From Hyphomicrobium_A sp963776675 (GTDB taxonomy: Bacteria; Pseudomonadota; Alphaproteobacteria; Rhizobiales; Hyphomicrobiaceae): a stretch of 64,000 bases of DNA. Where the stretch lies: positions 18,080 to 82,079 of the forward strand of contig CAVZNR010000045.1 of the NCBI GenBank assembly GCA_963776675.1. Direction: 5' to 3'. The notes under the pieces were generated by a model. It was not told where the DNA came from. It did not search any database and saw only the letters and a program-made list of their open reading frames with translations. This document shows positions 51,838 to 60,700 of this stretch, piece after piece. A program made the translations under genes and the position numbers. Every line of letters starts with the position of its first letter. The stretch's first letter is position 1.

Positions 51838-53447
51838 GGCCGATGGTGTCGATAAAGGGCTTGAGACCCGCGCCGAACGCTGATTCCGTTCTCTGATTGC
51901 TATCGGGGAGGGAGGGCTGGGCGATGATGGGTCGCCAGAGACGGGATCAAGCCAAGCTGTTCTACGAGTTCCACCTCGATGATCGCATCCCGAAGAACCA
52001 CCTCCTTCGACGCATCGATGTGTTCGTGACGGCGGCTCTCGCCGACCTTCACAAGGAGCTCGAGCCCCACTACAGCGACATCGGACGCCCCTCGGTCGAT
52101 CCCGAGCTTATGATCCGCATGCTCATCGTGGGCTACTGCTGCGGCATCCGTTCCGAGCGAAGGCTCACCCAAGAGGTCGAGCTGCACCTGGCGTACCGCT
52201 GGTTCTGCAAGCTCGATCTCGATGACGAGATCCCCCATCACTCGACGTTCTCGGCGAACCGTCTCGGCCGGTTCCGTGACAGCGACGTGTTGCGCCACGT
52301 CTTCGAGCGCGTCGTTTGGGCCGCTATGGCCTTGGGCCTCGTCAAGGGCGAGGGCTTCGCGGTGGACGCCAGTGTGCTGGAGGCCAACGCCAGCCGCTAT
52401 CACGGCAAGACGCCGGAGGAGCTGCACTGGTCCGAGAAGCAGCGCCAGAGACGCGCCATCGCCGAGTATCTTGCCGCGCTCGACGAGACCGCGGAGCCCA
52501 ATCCCGATCGGAGGGTTCCGAAAGTGATCTCACCGTCCGATCCCTTGTCAGCGTGGACGGCCAAGGCCAACAAACGGGTCCAGTTCGGCTACGGGCTCAA
52601 CTACCTCATCGACATCGAGAACGCGGTCATCGTCGATGTGGAGGCGACGCCGGCCAGGACCTACGACGAGGTCGCGGCGACCAAGACGATGATCGACCGG
52701 ACCGAAGCCTACTTCGATCTGAAGCCGAAGCGGCTCGCCGCCGACACGGCCTACGGGACGGGCAAGTTCCTCGGCTGGCTGGTCAAGGAGAAAAGGATCA
52801 CACCGCACATCCCGGTCTGGGAGAGGAGCGAGCGCGCCGACGGCATCTTCTCGCGCGCGGACTTCATCTGGGACAAGCGCCATGGCCACTACATCTGCCC
52901 CAACGGCAAGCCGCTGCGCACCAGCGGCACCGTGCACGACGGGCGCACGCTGCTCTACCGCGCATCAAAGCGCGACTGCGATGTCTGCCCGCTGAGGTCG
53001 AGGTGCCGCACCAGGGCCGAGGCACGCAAAATCCCTCGCGATCTCCACGAGGATGCCCGCGATGTCGCTCGCCGGAAGATGAAGACAAAGGCATTCGCCA
53101 GGTCGCGTGACGAACGAAAGCGCGTCGAGATGCGCTTTGCGCACCTAAAGACCCATCACGCCTTCGAGCGGTTGCGGTTACGCGGGCTCTCCGGCGCCCG
53201 CGACGAGTTCCTTCTCGCCGCCATCGTCCAGAACCTCAAGACGATGGCGCTCCGGCTGCTCCATCCACCTTCGGAACCAGCTCGTGCGTAGGTTGCGTCA
53301 AGTCGGTTGCGTTGGTGCAGTGAGCGTAGACGCCGCCAGCTCGGCCCGGGCAGTGACCACCAACCGAGCAAGCTCACCACACCATCATCAAGGTCCCTGC
53401 CGGAGACAAACCCGATCGAGCCCAGCCCTTTTTCGACAGCATCGGCC
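51838..53447 (+). mobile_element. IS1182-family insertion sequence, left copy (1610 bp)
   Basis: The ends were defined by comparing the two copies in the window. The left inverted repeat begins GGCCGATGGTGTCGATAAAG, and the right end, read inward, begins GGCCGATGCTGTCGAAAAAG. The copy at 55905-57514 is its inverted counterpart with the same length and one difference that I saw (C at 52763 against T on the coding strand, silent). No target duplication is obvious. Confidence 0.9.
51924..53291 (+). CDS. IS1182-family DDE transposase (left copy)
   Basis: The 455-residue product is read from the ATG pair at 51924/51927; a TTG at 51897 is also in frame. Family parts are MMGRQRRDQAKLFYEFHLDDRIPKNHLLRRID and DPELMIRMLIVGYCCGIRSERRL. 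The first acid is in GFAVDASVLEANASRYHGKTP and the second in LAADTAYGTGKFLGW. A Cys cluster (CDVCPLRSRCRTR) and the C-terminal RVEMRFAHLKTHH, which holds the last acid, complete it. The gene is intact. The protein is identical to that of the inverted copy, so the element is probably recent and active or recently active. Confidence 0.93.
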   Translation: MMGRQRRDQAKLFYEFHLDDRIPKNHLLRRIDVFVTAALADLHKELEPHYSDIGRPSVDPELMIRMLIVGYCCGIRSERRLTQEVELHLAYRWFCKLDLDDEIPHHSTFSANRLGRFRDSDVLRHVFERVVWAAMALGLVKGEGFAVDASVLEANASRYHGKTPEELHWSEKQRQRRAIAEYLAALDETAEPNPDRRVPKVISPSDPLSAWTAKANKRVQFGYGLNYLIDIENAVIVDVEATPARTYDEVAATKTMIDRTEAYFDLKPKRLAADTAYGTGKFLGWLVKEKRITPHIPVWERSERADGIFSRADFIWDKRHGHYICPNGKPLRTSGTVHDGRTLLYRASKRDCDVCPLRSRCRTRAEARKIPRDLHEDARDVARRKMKTKAFARSRDERKRVEMRFAHLKTHHAFERLRLRGLSGARDEFLLAAIVQNLKTMALRLLHPPSEPARA

Positions 53448-53460
53448 AATTTCGGACGTC

Positions 53461-53520
53461 GAGATCTTCGCGACGCTCCGCGAGGCACAAGTTCTCGTCG
53501 AAGCCTGGAGGCGCCGGAGG
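53461..53520 (+). pseudogene. C-terminal scrap of an IS3-family OrfB transposase
   Basis: In one frame the DNA just inside the left IS reads EIFATLREAQVLVEAWRR, the conserved end of the IS3-type integrase core, after which the match is lost. It begins 14 bp after the IS end. It marks an older insertion cut by later events. Confidence 0.6.
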
Positions 53521-53558
53521 CCGTCGCCAATGGCGCGAATAGACGCAAAAGAATAAGA

Positions 53559-53580
53559 CCGCAGGGTATGAGTCCTGCGG
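53559..53580 (-). terminator. Intrinsic terminator of the small secreted peptide gene
   Basis: Arms CCGCAGG and CCTGCGG surround an 8-base loop. On the minus strand the stem is followed by TCTTATTCTTTTG, a U-rich tail, 31 bp after the peptide stop codon. Confidence 0.7.
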
Positions 53581-53610
53581 CCATTTCGTGAGGCGACTTT
53601 CACCTGGTAG

Positions 53611-53733
53611 TTAGCGGCCGTAAGAGTTGCCGCCGAGGACGCCGTGCACTGAGAAAGTGTCGGCCTGAGCCGGTGCGCCGAGCGTAGTGACTGAAGCAAT
53701 GGTGAGCAGAGCGGCGATCATGAAGGTCTTCAT
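53611..53733 (-). CDS. Small secreted peptide (40 residues)
   Basis: The ATG at 53733 follows CCCAGGAGAAACTCA, a strong ribosome-binding site. Residues 1-25 form a signal peptide (MKTFMIAALLTIASVTTLG then APAQA). The mature peptide is about 15 residues: DTFSVHGVLGGNSYGR. It has its own terminator (53559-53580) and lies divergent from a LysR gene, a position where LysR regulators often control the neighbour. No family is recognised. The start signal, leader and terminator together make a real gene likely. Confidence 0.65.
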   Translation of the reverse strand: MKTFMIAALLTIASVTTLGAPAQADTFSVHGVLGGNSYGR

Positions 53734-54078
53734 TGAGTTTCTCCTGGGGTTGCAGTTTGAAAGAACCTTGGTCGTTGGTCAGGCTGACATCAGACGAAGC
53801 AAGCACTTCCCAAGGCCTGTTATGCCGTCCCGCAGAAGCTGACTGAAATACCGACTTCCTTTTGAATTGATGCCCCAGCGCTATGGGCCGCTATTGCATC
53901 AGCCGAAGCTATGAAGACGGAAGGCAGTCCGCTCTCGCGGCGTCTAAGCCCGGTGCCGCGCCCCTCGGACGCGCCGCCCGGTACGGGGCGGCCGTCATGC
54001 CTCAGTACAATGAAGATTTGGCTTGACCGGTTGGTGGTGGCAGGAAGAAATAGCCCTTCGTCAGGGTCGGGGTTTCCT
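53734..54078. promoter_or_regulatory. Divergent control region between secreted peptide and LysR genes
   Basis: This 345-bp region should hold both promoters and the LysR binding site. I see an ACCTTGGT block (about 53765) and a CCCAAGG block (about 53809) that are partly complementary, but no clean T-N11-A dyad. No gene is visible; a minus-strand frame at 53820-54134 has no features and overlaps LysR. Confidence 0.4.
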
Positions 54079-55005
54079 ATGGAAATGTACCAGGTTCGAT
54101 ACTTTCTGGCTGTAGCGCGCCTGTTGAATTTCACCCGTGCCGCCGAGGAGTGTCATGTCGCGCAGCCGTCGCTGACGCGCGCCATAAAGCAACTTGAGGG
54201 AGAGCTTGGTGGCGAGTTGTTTCGCCGCGAGCGCAACCTCACCCATTTGTCGGAGCTGGGACACCGCGTGCTGCCGCTGATGAAGCAATGCTTCGACAGC
54301 GCCCAGACAGCAAAGCAGGTGGCGACGTCGATCAATAAGGGGGCGCTGGCGCCGCTATCGATCGCGGTGCCCATCACCGTCAATATCGAGCTGCTCATTC
54401 CATTTCTGAAGGAACTCGTACGAGCTATACCTGGGCTCACCCTCAAGTTCCTGCGAGGGCTAAGCGCGGACGTCAGTGAACAGCTCAAGAAAGGAAGCGT
54501 AGACCTTGCGGTTGCCCCGCAGCTTCCTGAAAGTTGGGATCGCCTCGAATCCTGGCCGCTGTTCACGGAGCCATACAGCCTTGTCGCTGCCAACACGCAC
54601 CGGTTCTCCGAGCAGCCCTCGGTGTCCATCGATGAATTGCGCAAAGAGCGGCTGGTCTGCCGCCCATACTGCGAGGACTTCGAGCGCGGTGTGGGTTTCT
54701 TCACAACTTCAGGCATCGAGATCCCGACCGCGCACAACGCCGGGTCGGAGGCGGATTTTATCGCCTTGCTAGGGGCCGGCCTGGGCATCGGATTTGCTCC
54801 CAAAAGCGCCGCGGCATCGCCAGCTCTTTCGCTGATTAGCGTCGATGGTTTCGACATGCAGCGGACGGTCTATACCTATGCAGTCGCCGGTCGGCAGCGG
54901 TCATTGGCGGCGAGCACGCTGATCAAAACTTTGCGCGCTGCCGATTGGTCTTGTCTCGAAGGAAACGCAAAGGTCCCTGAGTTCAGCCGCGGGCTGCCCG
55001 GGTAG
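54079..55005 (+). CDS. LysR family transcriptional regulator (transposon cargo)
   Basis: The 308-residue product is read from ATG 54079 (MEMYQVRYFLAVARLLNFTRAAEECHVAQPSLTRAIKQLEGELGGELFRRER), the classic LysR winged helix-turn-helix. A linker helix and a periplasmic-binding-protein-like effector domain follow (about 90-295; APLSIAVPITVNIELLIPF, GSVDLAVAPQLP). The frame extends upstream to 53911 without features. It is divergent from the secreted peptide gene and overlaps the peroxiredoxin gene tail to tail by 23 bp. An effector linked to peroxide or thiol stress is possible from the neighbours but not shown. Confidence 0.9.
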   Translation: MEMYQVRYFLAVARLLNFTRAAEECHVAQPSLTRAIKQLEGELGGELFRRERNLTHLSELGHRVLPLMKQCFDSAQTAKQVATSINKGALAPLSIAVPITVNIELLIPFLKELVRAIPGLTLKFLRGLSADVSEQLKKGSVDLAVAPQLPESWDRLESWPLFTEPYSLVAANTHRFSEQPSVSIDELRKERLVCRPYCEDFERGVGFFTTSGIEIPTAHNAGSEADFIALLGAGLGIGFAPKSAAASPALSLISVDGFDMQRTVYTYAVAGRQRSLAASTLIKTLRAADWSCLEGNAKVPEFSRGLPG

Positions 55006-55693
55006 CCTCGAGTATAGCTTCAACATCCATGCGCTTGCGGTAATCGGGGTCGATATGGCGCGCCTTGACCAGCCCGTCGCTACCGACGATGAACGTTGCG
55101 GGAATGGGTAACGTCCAATTGTCGTTGGCATTGTAGGGAGGGATGTTCCAGCCGGCGAATTTCATCAGCTTCTTTTTCTCATCGCCAACATAGAACGCCA
55201 AATTCAGCATTAGCGCGTATCCGTTGTCGATATCGGACAGCACGGGATAGCGCGCGCCGACTGCGGACCGTAGCTCTTTGTTGAAGCGCTCGATCTCAGG
55301 TGTGATTGCGACGAGCTGGGCGCCAAGCCCTTCGATCTTATCGTGGATGCGTGTCAGGGCATCGGCAGTGATCCGGCAGTAGGGACACCAGTGGCCGCGG
55401 TGAAAGGCCACGACAACAGGACCGCGTGCTAAGAGTTCGGAGAGACTGACAAGTCGCCCATTTTGATCCGGCAACAGGAACTCCGGCATCGGCTCACCAG
55501 GGCTCGGAGCACTCTCACCCGCACCAGACGCTTTGAGGCGCGCAACCATCCGCTCGACCGTGTCGGCAAACTCGGCGCTGAGGGAGCGGACCTCATCTGC
55601 AAAGGCTTGCAGCCGCCCCGCCAACGGGGCATCGAGATTGCGACAGCGTTCTATCGTCTCCTCAAGAATTTCGGCAATGGATGGTTCGGTCAT
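54983..55693 (-). CDS. AhpC/TSA-family peroxiredoxin-like protein (transposon cargo)
   Basis: The 236-residue protein has a helical N-terminal region (1-65) and a thioredoxin-fold peroxiredoxin domain (about 66-215). The active site is AFHRGHWCPYCRITAD, with Cys103 and Cys106 forming a CxxC pair, unlike the single-Cys TSA types. LPIPATFIVGSDGLVKARHIDPDYRKRM closes the fold. Members reduce peroxides or act as thiol oxidoreductases. Its promoter must be in 55694-55904 or in the adjacent IS. It is carried together with LysR between two IS copies. Confidence 0.88.
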   Translation of the reverse strand: MTEPSIAEILEETIERCRNLDAPLAGRLQAFADEVRSLSAEFADTVERMVARLKASGAGESAPSPGEPMPEFLLPDQNGRLVSLSELLARGPVVVAFHRGHWCPYCRITADALTRIHDKIEGLGAQLVAITPEIERFNKELRSAVGARYPVLSDIDNGYALMLNLAFYVGDEKKKLMKFAGWNIPPYNANDNWTLPIPATFIVGSDGLVKARHIDPDYRKRMDVEAILEATRAARG

Positions 55694-55904
55694 CTCCGAA
55701 ATCCTCCGGCACGGACCATTTCATTTTTGTCCAGGTGGGTTCGAATCGCCAGGAAAATCAGCGCCGCTGCCTGCTGGACGATAATTCGCGCTCAGGGCCG
55801 GCGGATGGCGGCGCTGCGCACTGCAGAAGCCTACCGGACGCCAAGCGATCCATCCTAAGCGGTTGTTTGTACCGGTGTCTGCTCCTGTGCGAACGTCCGG
55901 AGTG

Positions 55905-57514
55905 GGCCGATGCTGTCGAAAAAGGGCTGGGCTCGATCGGGTTTGTCTCCGGCAGGGACCTTGATGATGGTGTGGTGAGCTTGCTCGGTTGGTGGTCACT
56001 GCCCGGGCCGAGCTGGCGGCGTCTACGCTCACTGCACCAACGCAACCGACTTGACGCAACCTACGCACGAGCTGGTTCCGAAGGTGGATGGAGCAGCCGG
56101 AGCGCCATCGTCTTGAGGTTCTGGACGATGGCGGCGAGAAGGAACTCGTCGCGGGCGCCGGAGAGCCCGCGTAACCGCAACCGCTCGAAGGCGTGATGGG
56201 TCTTTAGGTGCGCAAAGCGCATCTCGACGCGCTTTCGTTCGTCACGCGACCTGGCGAATGCCTTTGTCTTCATCTTCCGGCGAGCGACATCGCGGGCATC
56301 CTCGTGGAGATCGCGAGGGATTTTGCGTGCCTCGGCCCTGGTGCGGCACCTCGACCTCAGCGGGCAGACATCGCAGTCGCGCTTTGATGCGCGGTAGAGC
56401 AGCGTGCGCCCGTCGTGCACGGTGCCGCTGGTGCGCAGCGGCTTGCCGTTGGGGCAGATGTAGTGGCCATGGCGCTTGTCCCAGATGAAGTCCGCGCGCG
56501 AGAAGATGCCGTCGGCGCGCTCGCTCCTCTCCCAGACCGGGATGTGCGGTGTGATCCTTTTCTCCTTGACCAGCCAGCCGAGGAACTTACCCGTCCCGTA
56601 GGCCGTGTCGGCGGCGAGCCGCTTCGGCTTCAGATCGAAGTAGGCTTCGGTCCGGTCGATCATCGTCTTGGTCGCCGCGACCTCGTCGTAGGTCCTGGCC
56701 GGCGTCGCCTCCACATCGACGATGACCGCGTTCTCGATGTCGATGAGGTAGTTGAGCCCGTAGCCGAACTGGACCCGTTTGTTGGCCTTGGCCGTCCACG
56801 CTGACAAGGGATCGGACGGTGAGATCACTTTCGGAACCCTCCGATCGGGATTGGGCTCCGCGGTCTCGTCGAGCGCGGCAAGATACTCGGCGATGGCGCG
56901 TCTCTGGCGCTGCTTCTCGGACCAGTGCAGCTCCTCCGGCGTCTTGCCGTGATAGCGGCTGGCGTTGGCCTCCAGCACACTGGCGTCCACCGCGAAGCCC
57001 TCGCCCTTGACGAGGCCCAAGGCCATAGCGGCCCAAACGACGCGCTCGAAGACGTGGCGCAACACGTCGCTGTCACGGAACCGGCCGAGACGGTTCGCCG
57101 AGAACGTCGAGTGATGGGGGATCTCGTCATCGAGATCGAGCTTGCAGAACCAGCGGTACGCCAGGTGCAGCTCGACCTCTTGGGTGAGCCTTCGCTCGGA
57201 ACGGATGCCGCAGCAGTAGCCCACGATGAGCATGCGGATCATAAGCTCGGGATCGACCGAGGGGCGTCCGATGTCGCTGTAGTGGGGCTCGAGCTCCTTG
57301 TGAAGGTCGGCGAGAGCCGCCGTCACGAACACATCGATGCGTCGAAGGAGGTGGTTCTTCGGGATGCGATCATCGAGGTGGAACTCGTAGAACAGCTTGG
57401 CTTGATCCCGTCTCTGGCGACCCATCATCGCCCAGCCCTCCCTCCCCGATAGCAATCAGAGAACGGAATCAGCGTTCGGCGCGGGTCTCAAGCCCTTTAT
57501 CGACACCATCGGCC
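55905..57514 (-). mobile_element. IS1182-family insertion sequence, right copy (1610 bp, inverted)
   Basis: This is the mirror image of the left copy, with positions corresponding as p to 109352 minus p. Both ends begin GGCCGATG inward. With the left copy it encloses 2457 bp of cargo, the layout of a composite transposon (total 5677 bp). The outer flanks (CTATG left, AACAG right) show no matching duplication. Confidence 0.9.
56061..57428 (-). CDS. IS1182-family DDE transposase (right copy)
   Basis: The 455-residue sequence is identical to the left-copy transposase: GFAVDASVLE, LAADTAYGTGKF, the CDVCPLRSRC cluster and RVEMRFAHLKTHH are all present. Transcription runs outward-to-inward toward the peroxiredoxin cargo. 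One silent base difference (56589) separates it from the left copy. Intact, so it could mobilise both copies. Confidence 0.93.
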   Translation of the reverse strand: MMGRQRRDQAKLFYEFHLDDRIPKNHLLRRIDVFVTAALADLHKELEPHYSDIGRPSVDPELMIRMLIVGYCCGIRSERRLTQEVELHLAYRWFCKLDLDDEIPHHSTFSANRLGRFRDSDVLRHVFERVVWAAMALGLVKGEGFAVDASVLEANASRYHGKTPEELHWSEKQRQRRAIAEYLAALDETAEPNPDRRVPKVISPSDPLSAWTAKANKRVQFGYGLNYLIDIENAVIVDVEATPARTYDEVAATKTMIDRTEAYFDLKPKRLAADTAYGTGKFLGWLVKEKRITPHIPVWERSERADGIFSRADFIWDKRHGHYICPNGKPLRTSGTVHDGRTLLYRASKRDCDVCPLRSRCRTRAEARKIPRDLHEDARDVARRKMKTKAFARSRDERKRVEMRFAHLKTHHAFERLRLRGLSGARDEFLLAAIVQNLKTMALRLLHPPSEPARA

Positions 57515-57787
57515 AACAGCTGAAATGGAGGACGCGTGCTGGCCGTCGTTCGATAGAGTTTCCCGTCACCGTCGAGTCTCACCCCGATATATCGCAGGGC
57601 ATGATGCTGACCGAGATCACGTGCGCGCAGCGCAGCCCGCACGCGGGCCGTGCCTATCCGGGCGGGCGCGGGCGGAATGCGTGGCGTGTTGCGCCGACGC
57701 TCTTTGGGATACATGAATAGGCGGTCCCCGCCGGCAGTGCGGTACTTGCGCCAAGATTGCCGTGCCATGCACCCATGACGGCCGCAC
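57515..57787. other. Right flank of the composite transposon, no convincing gene
   Basis: A minus-strand frame (57469-57768) runs out of the IS but has only basic low-complexity sequence. I cannot assign it. This DNA may be the continuation of whatever sequence the transposon entered, or the far end of the tRNA-linked element. Confidence 0.35.
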
Positions 57788-60700
57788 CTATCTCACGATC
57801 GGCGAGCAGCTGGGCCAAACTCCGGTCGTTCCACTCGGACACTTCTTCAGGATGATGGGGCCCTCCCTTTGCGGGAGGCTGGACGGGCCCGGCTCCCTGG
57901 GTTTCGGGACAACCTCGATGGGGGCCTGTTGCCGGGCCGGTGGCTCTTGCTGCTGAGACCGGGGGCACCTTCTCCAGAGCGGGACCCTCGAGCCGTCGGG
58001 GCATGACTTGGTCAAATCGAGTTTACCCGGTTGCTGCCGACGCGGACTCTCGCGGCAGGCGCCGCGCCGGAACTCGGTGCCGCGCGGGCAACAATCGGGA
58101 TACCTACCGATCGGGCGATTGGATGGGCAGACCTCCGGCGTCGCATCCCTGCGCTGGATCTCGCGGCAGGCGCCGCGCTTGTACGTCGTGCCGCGCGGAC
58201 AGCAGTTCGGCGGCGTGCCGATGGGGCGGCTCGACGGGCACGACTCCGGCGTCTGCACCCGGTTGCTTCCACTGCTGGACTGCGGACGCCGCTGGGGCGG
58301 CGGCTCCCGCCGCGTCTCGACGCACCTGCTCCCGGACCAGCTCTGCCCAGGCGGGCAGGCGCACAGCCCTTCGGCGGTCATAAACATGCCGCCGGAGCAG
58401 ATCGGCGTCGTGCGTGTCTCGCTTTTCTTCGGCCTGACTTCGACGGCGTGGCAATCCGAGGACTCGCTGGTCGATTGCCCGGCGGCTTGCCCGCGAACCG
58501 CCGTCGCTGCCCCGTCCTCGCCGGTTGCTGGGACTCGCCGCATCGTCGAAACGATGGCGCAGTTCGTGAACGTTTCCACGCCCTGCGGCACGCGCACGAT
58601 CATGGTGTAGGAGCGGCCGGCAGGAGGATCTAAAAACGGCAGCGAGAAGTCTCCGGGCGTCGTGCAGCTGAACGGAATTCGCGTGGGCTGCACGGCGCAC
58701 GGGAGTGGTGGAACGATCGATACAATCTGCATCGGGGGAGCGTTCGACAGACCGTCGGTGATGGTGACCGGCGCATTGTGATCGATCGGTCCGGGGTTGA
58801 AGATTGTGATCTCGAAGCGGCAGTTGCTTCCCGGCGGGCAGGATTGGTCGCCCGACTTGCTGATCTTCAAAGCGTAGGGGTCAAGCTTGACCGAGGCGCA
58901 CGCCCGGTCGTCGCCTTTGATCCCGCCCTTGTCATTGCCGAACTGGTAGGAGAACTGCGCGCAGTTGACGAGGACATCGTCCTTTTTCCACACCCCGCCC
59001 TTGTTTCCCACTACGACCATCACTTCGAGTCGCACCTCCGAGCCCTTGACCAGCGTGATCTCGGGGTGCTCGCAGGCGATCGTGTTGGCAATGCCGGGCT
59101 CGGTGATGGAGGTGCAGCTCCACTGTGCGGGGCTGCCGGGGCCCTTGCCGAGCGAGTCGGGTGCGCGTGCCTGCCCGGCCTTGTTCGAAGTGTCGTCGAG
59201 AATGCGGATCTTACCCTTGTAGTCGGCGTCGCCCGTGTTGCTGACGATGATCGTGAAGCGGCACGGCCGCCCGAGCACGCACGCGCCCTGCCCACCCGGT
59301 GTCGCGGCATTCGGCGCTTGTTTCTCGACCCTAATGTTGGGCAGCTTCTGCAGATTGGGCGGAGGCAGGTTCGAGATCGCCGCGCACGACTGGTTCGCCA
59401 GCATCTCATCGACCACGATATTCGCTTGGCCAACACAGTTCTGCGCCTTGAATTGGGTCGGAGGGTATTTGAGCGTAAGACTGAGTGTCACCGTTTCGCC
59501 AGCGCCAAGCGGCCCGGGACGAACGCACAGGAAATTGCCGGGCTTCGTGCACGTCCACGGTGCCGGACCGACCGACACGAGCTCGGGGATCAACGCACCA
59601 CCCAGCGAATTCACGCCGGTGGGAAAGTCGATGACCTCGATTGGGCCGTTGAACGGGGCGTTGCCGATATTCGTGACATTGATGGTGAATGCACACGTCG
59701 GATTGCAGAAGGCCTGCGTGGCAGTCTTGACGAACTTGAGCTTCGGCCCCTGGATGAGCGGGATCTTCACGCACGCCGCCCCGCCCTGTCCCTTCAACGC
59801 GGCGCAATTTTCAATCTCTTTCGCTGCCGTGCCCGCGCCGAGCTTGAAGCCGATCTTCAGCGTCACGCTGCCGTTCGGCGCTAGTGTCGTCGAAGGGTGC
59901 GAACAGGCGAAGCTTTGCCCCGTCTTGGCGCAGGTCCACGGGGCATTCGGCCCCGACGTGATTGCCGTGCCGCCGAAGAACGCGCCGTCTCCCTTCACGC
60001 TCTCGTCGATTTCGATCGGGCCGGTGAACGGCGCGGCGCCGGAATTGGTCACTGTGATCTCGAAGTCGCAGCCGCCGCCGGCGTCGGAGCACTGGGCGGC
60101 GGTGGCCTTTTTTTCGATCTTGAGCTGCGCCGCCTGAGGCACCGGTGCGGCGGGCGGAGGCGGCGTCGCCGGAGGCGGCTGGCCCGGAACTGTCGGTCCC
60201 TTCGTCGGCGTGCCCTGATCGTTGGGTTTGTTGGAGTCCCACTTCACGCACGACGTATTGTCCGCCGGGTTGGCATCGGCACTGGCCTTCGCCGTCGACG
60301 GGAGGATCTGGGGCGCCGCAGTTCCGGCGGCCGCCGTTGCCTTGTCGTTCGCCGGATTTAAGTCATTGACGTTTATGTTGTCGACGCTCGCAGTGGCCGT
60401 CACGTTCCCGGGTTCGAGCGCGAAAGACGCCTTGATCGCGACGCTCTTCACGGCCTTCGGTGCCAAAGAGTCACCGGAAAATACCGTCGTCGTGTCGTTT
60501 TTTCGCGTGACCGCCACGCCGCCAATGCCGGCGCCGATTCTCAATGCTGGCTTCGACGTGACGATCGTGAACGCAAAATTGACTGCCACGGTGCCGGGAT
60601 TAGAAACCGTTACGTTCCAAGTGCAGTCGCGAACGTTGCCGCGCGCGATGCATTGCGGAGCACCCGAAATAGCGATCGCCCGGTCAAATCCGTTGGTCGT

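Noticed and set aside
51838..57514. Target-site duplication flanking the IS copies or the whole unit
   Set aside because: The outer five bases (CTATG and AACAG) and inner five bases (AATTT and GAGTG) do not match in any pairing.
57469..57768. 99-codon minus-strand frame at the right IS edge
   Set aside because: Runs from unique DNA into the IS end; basic, low-complexity, with no recognisable domain.
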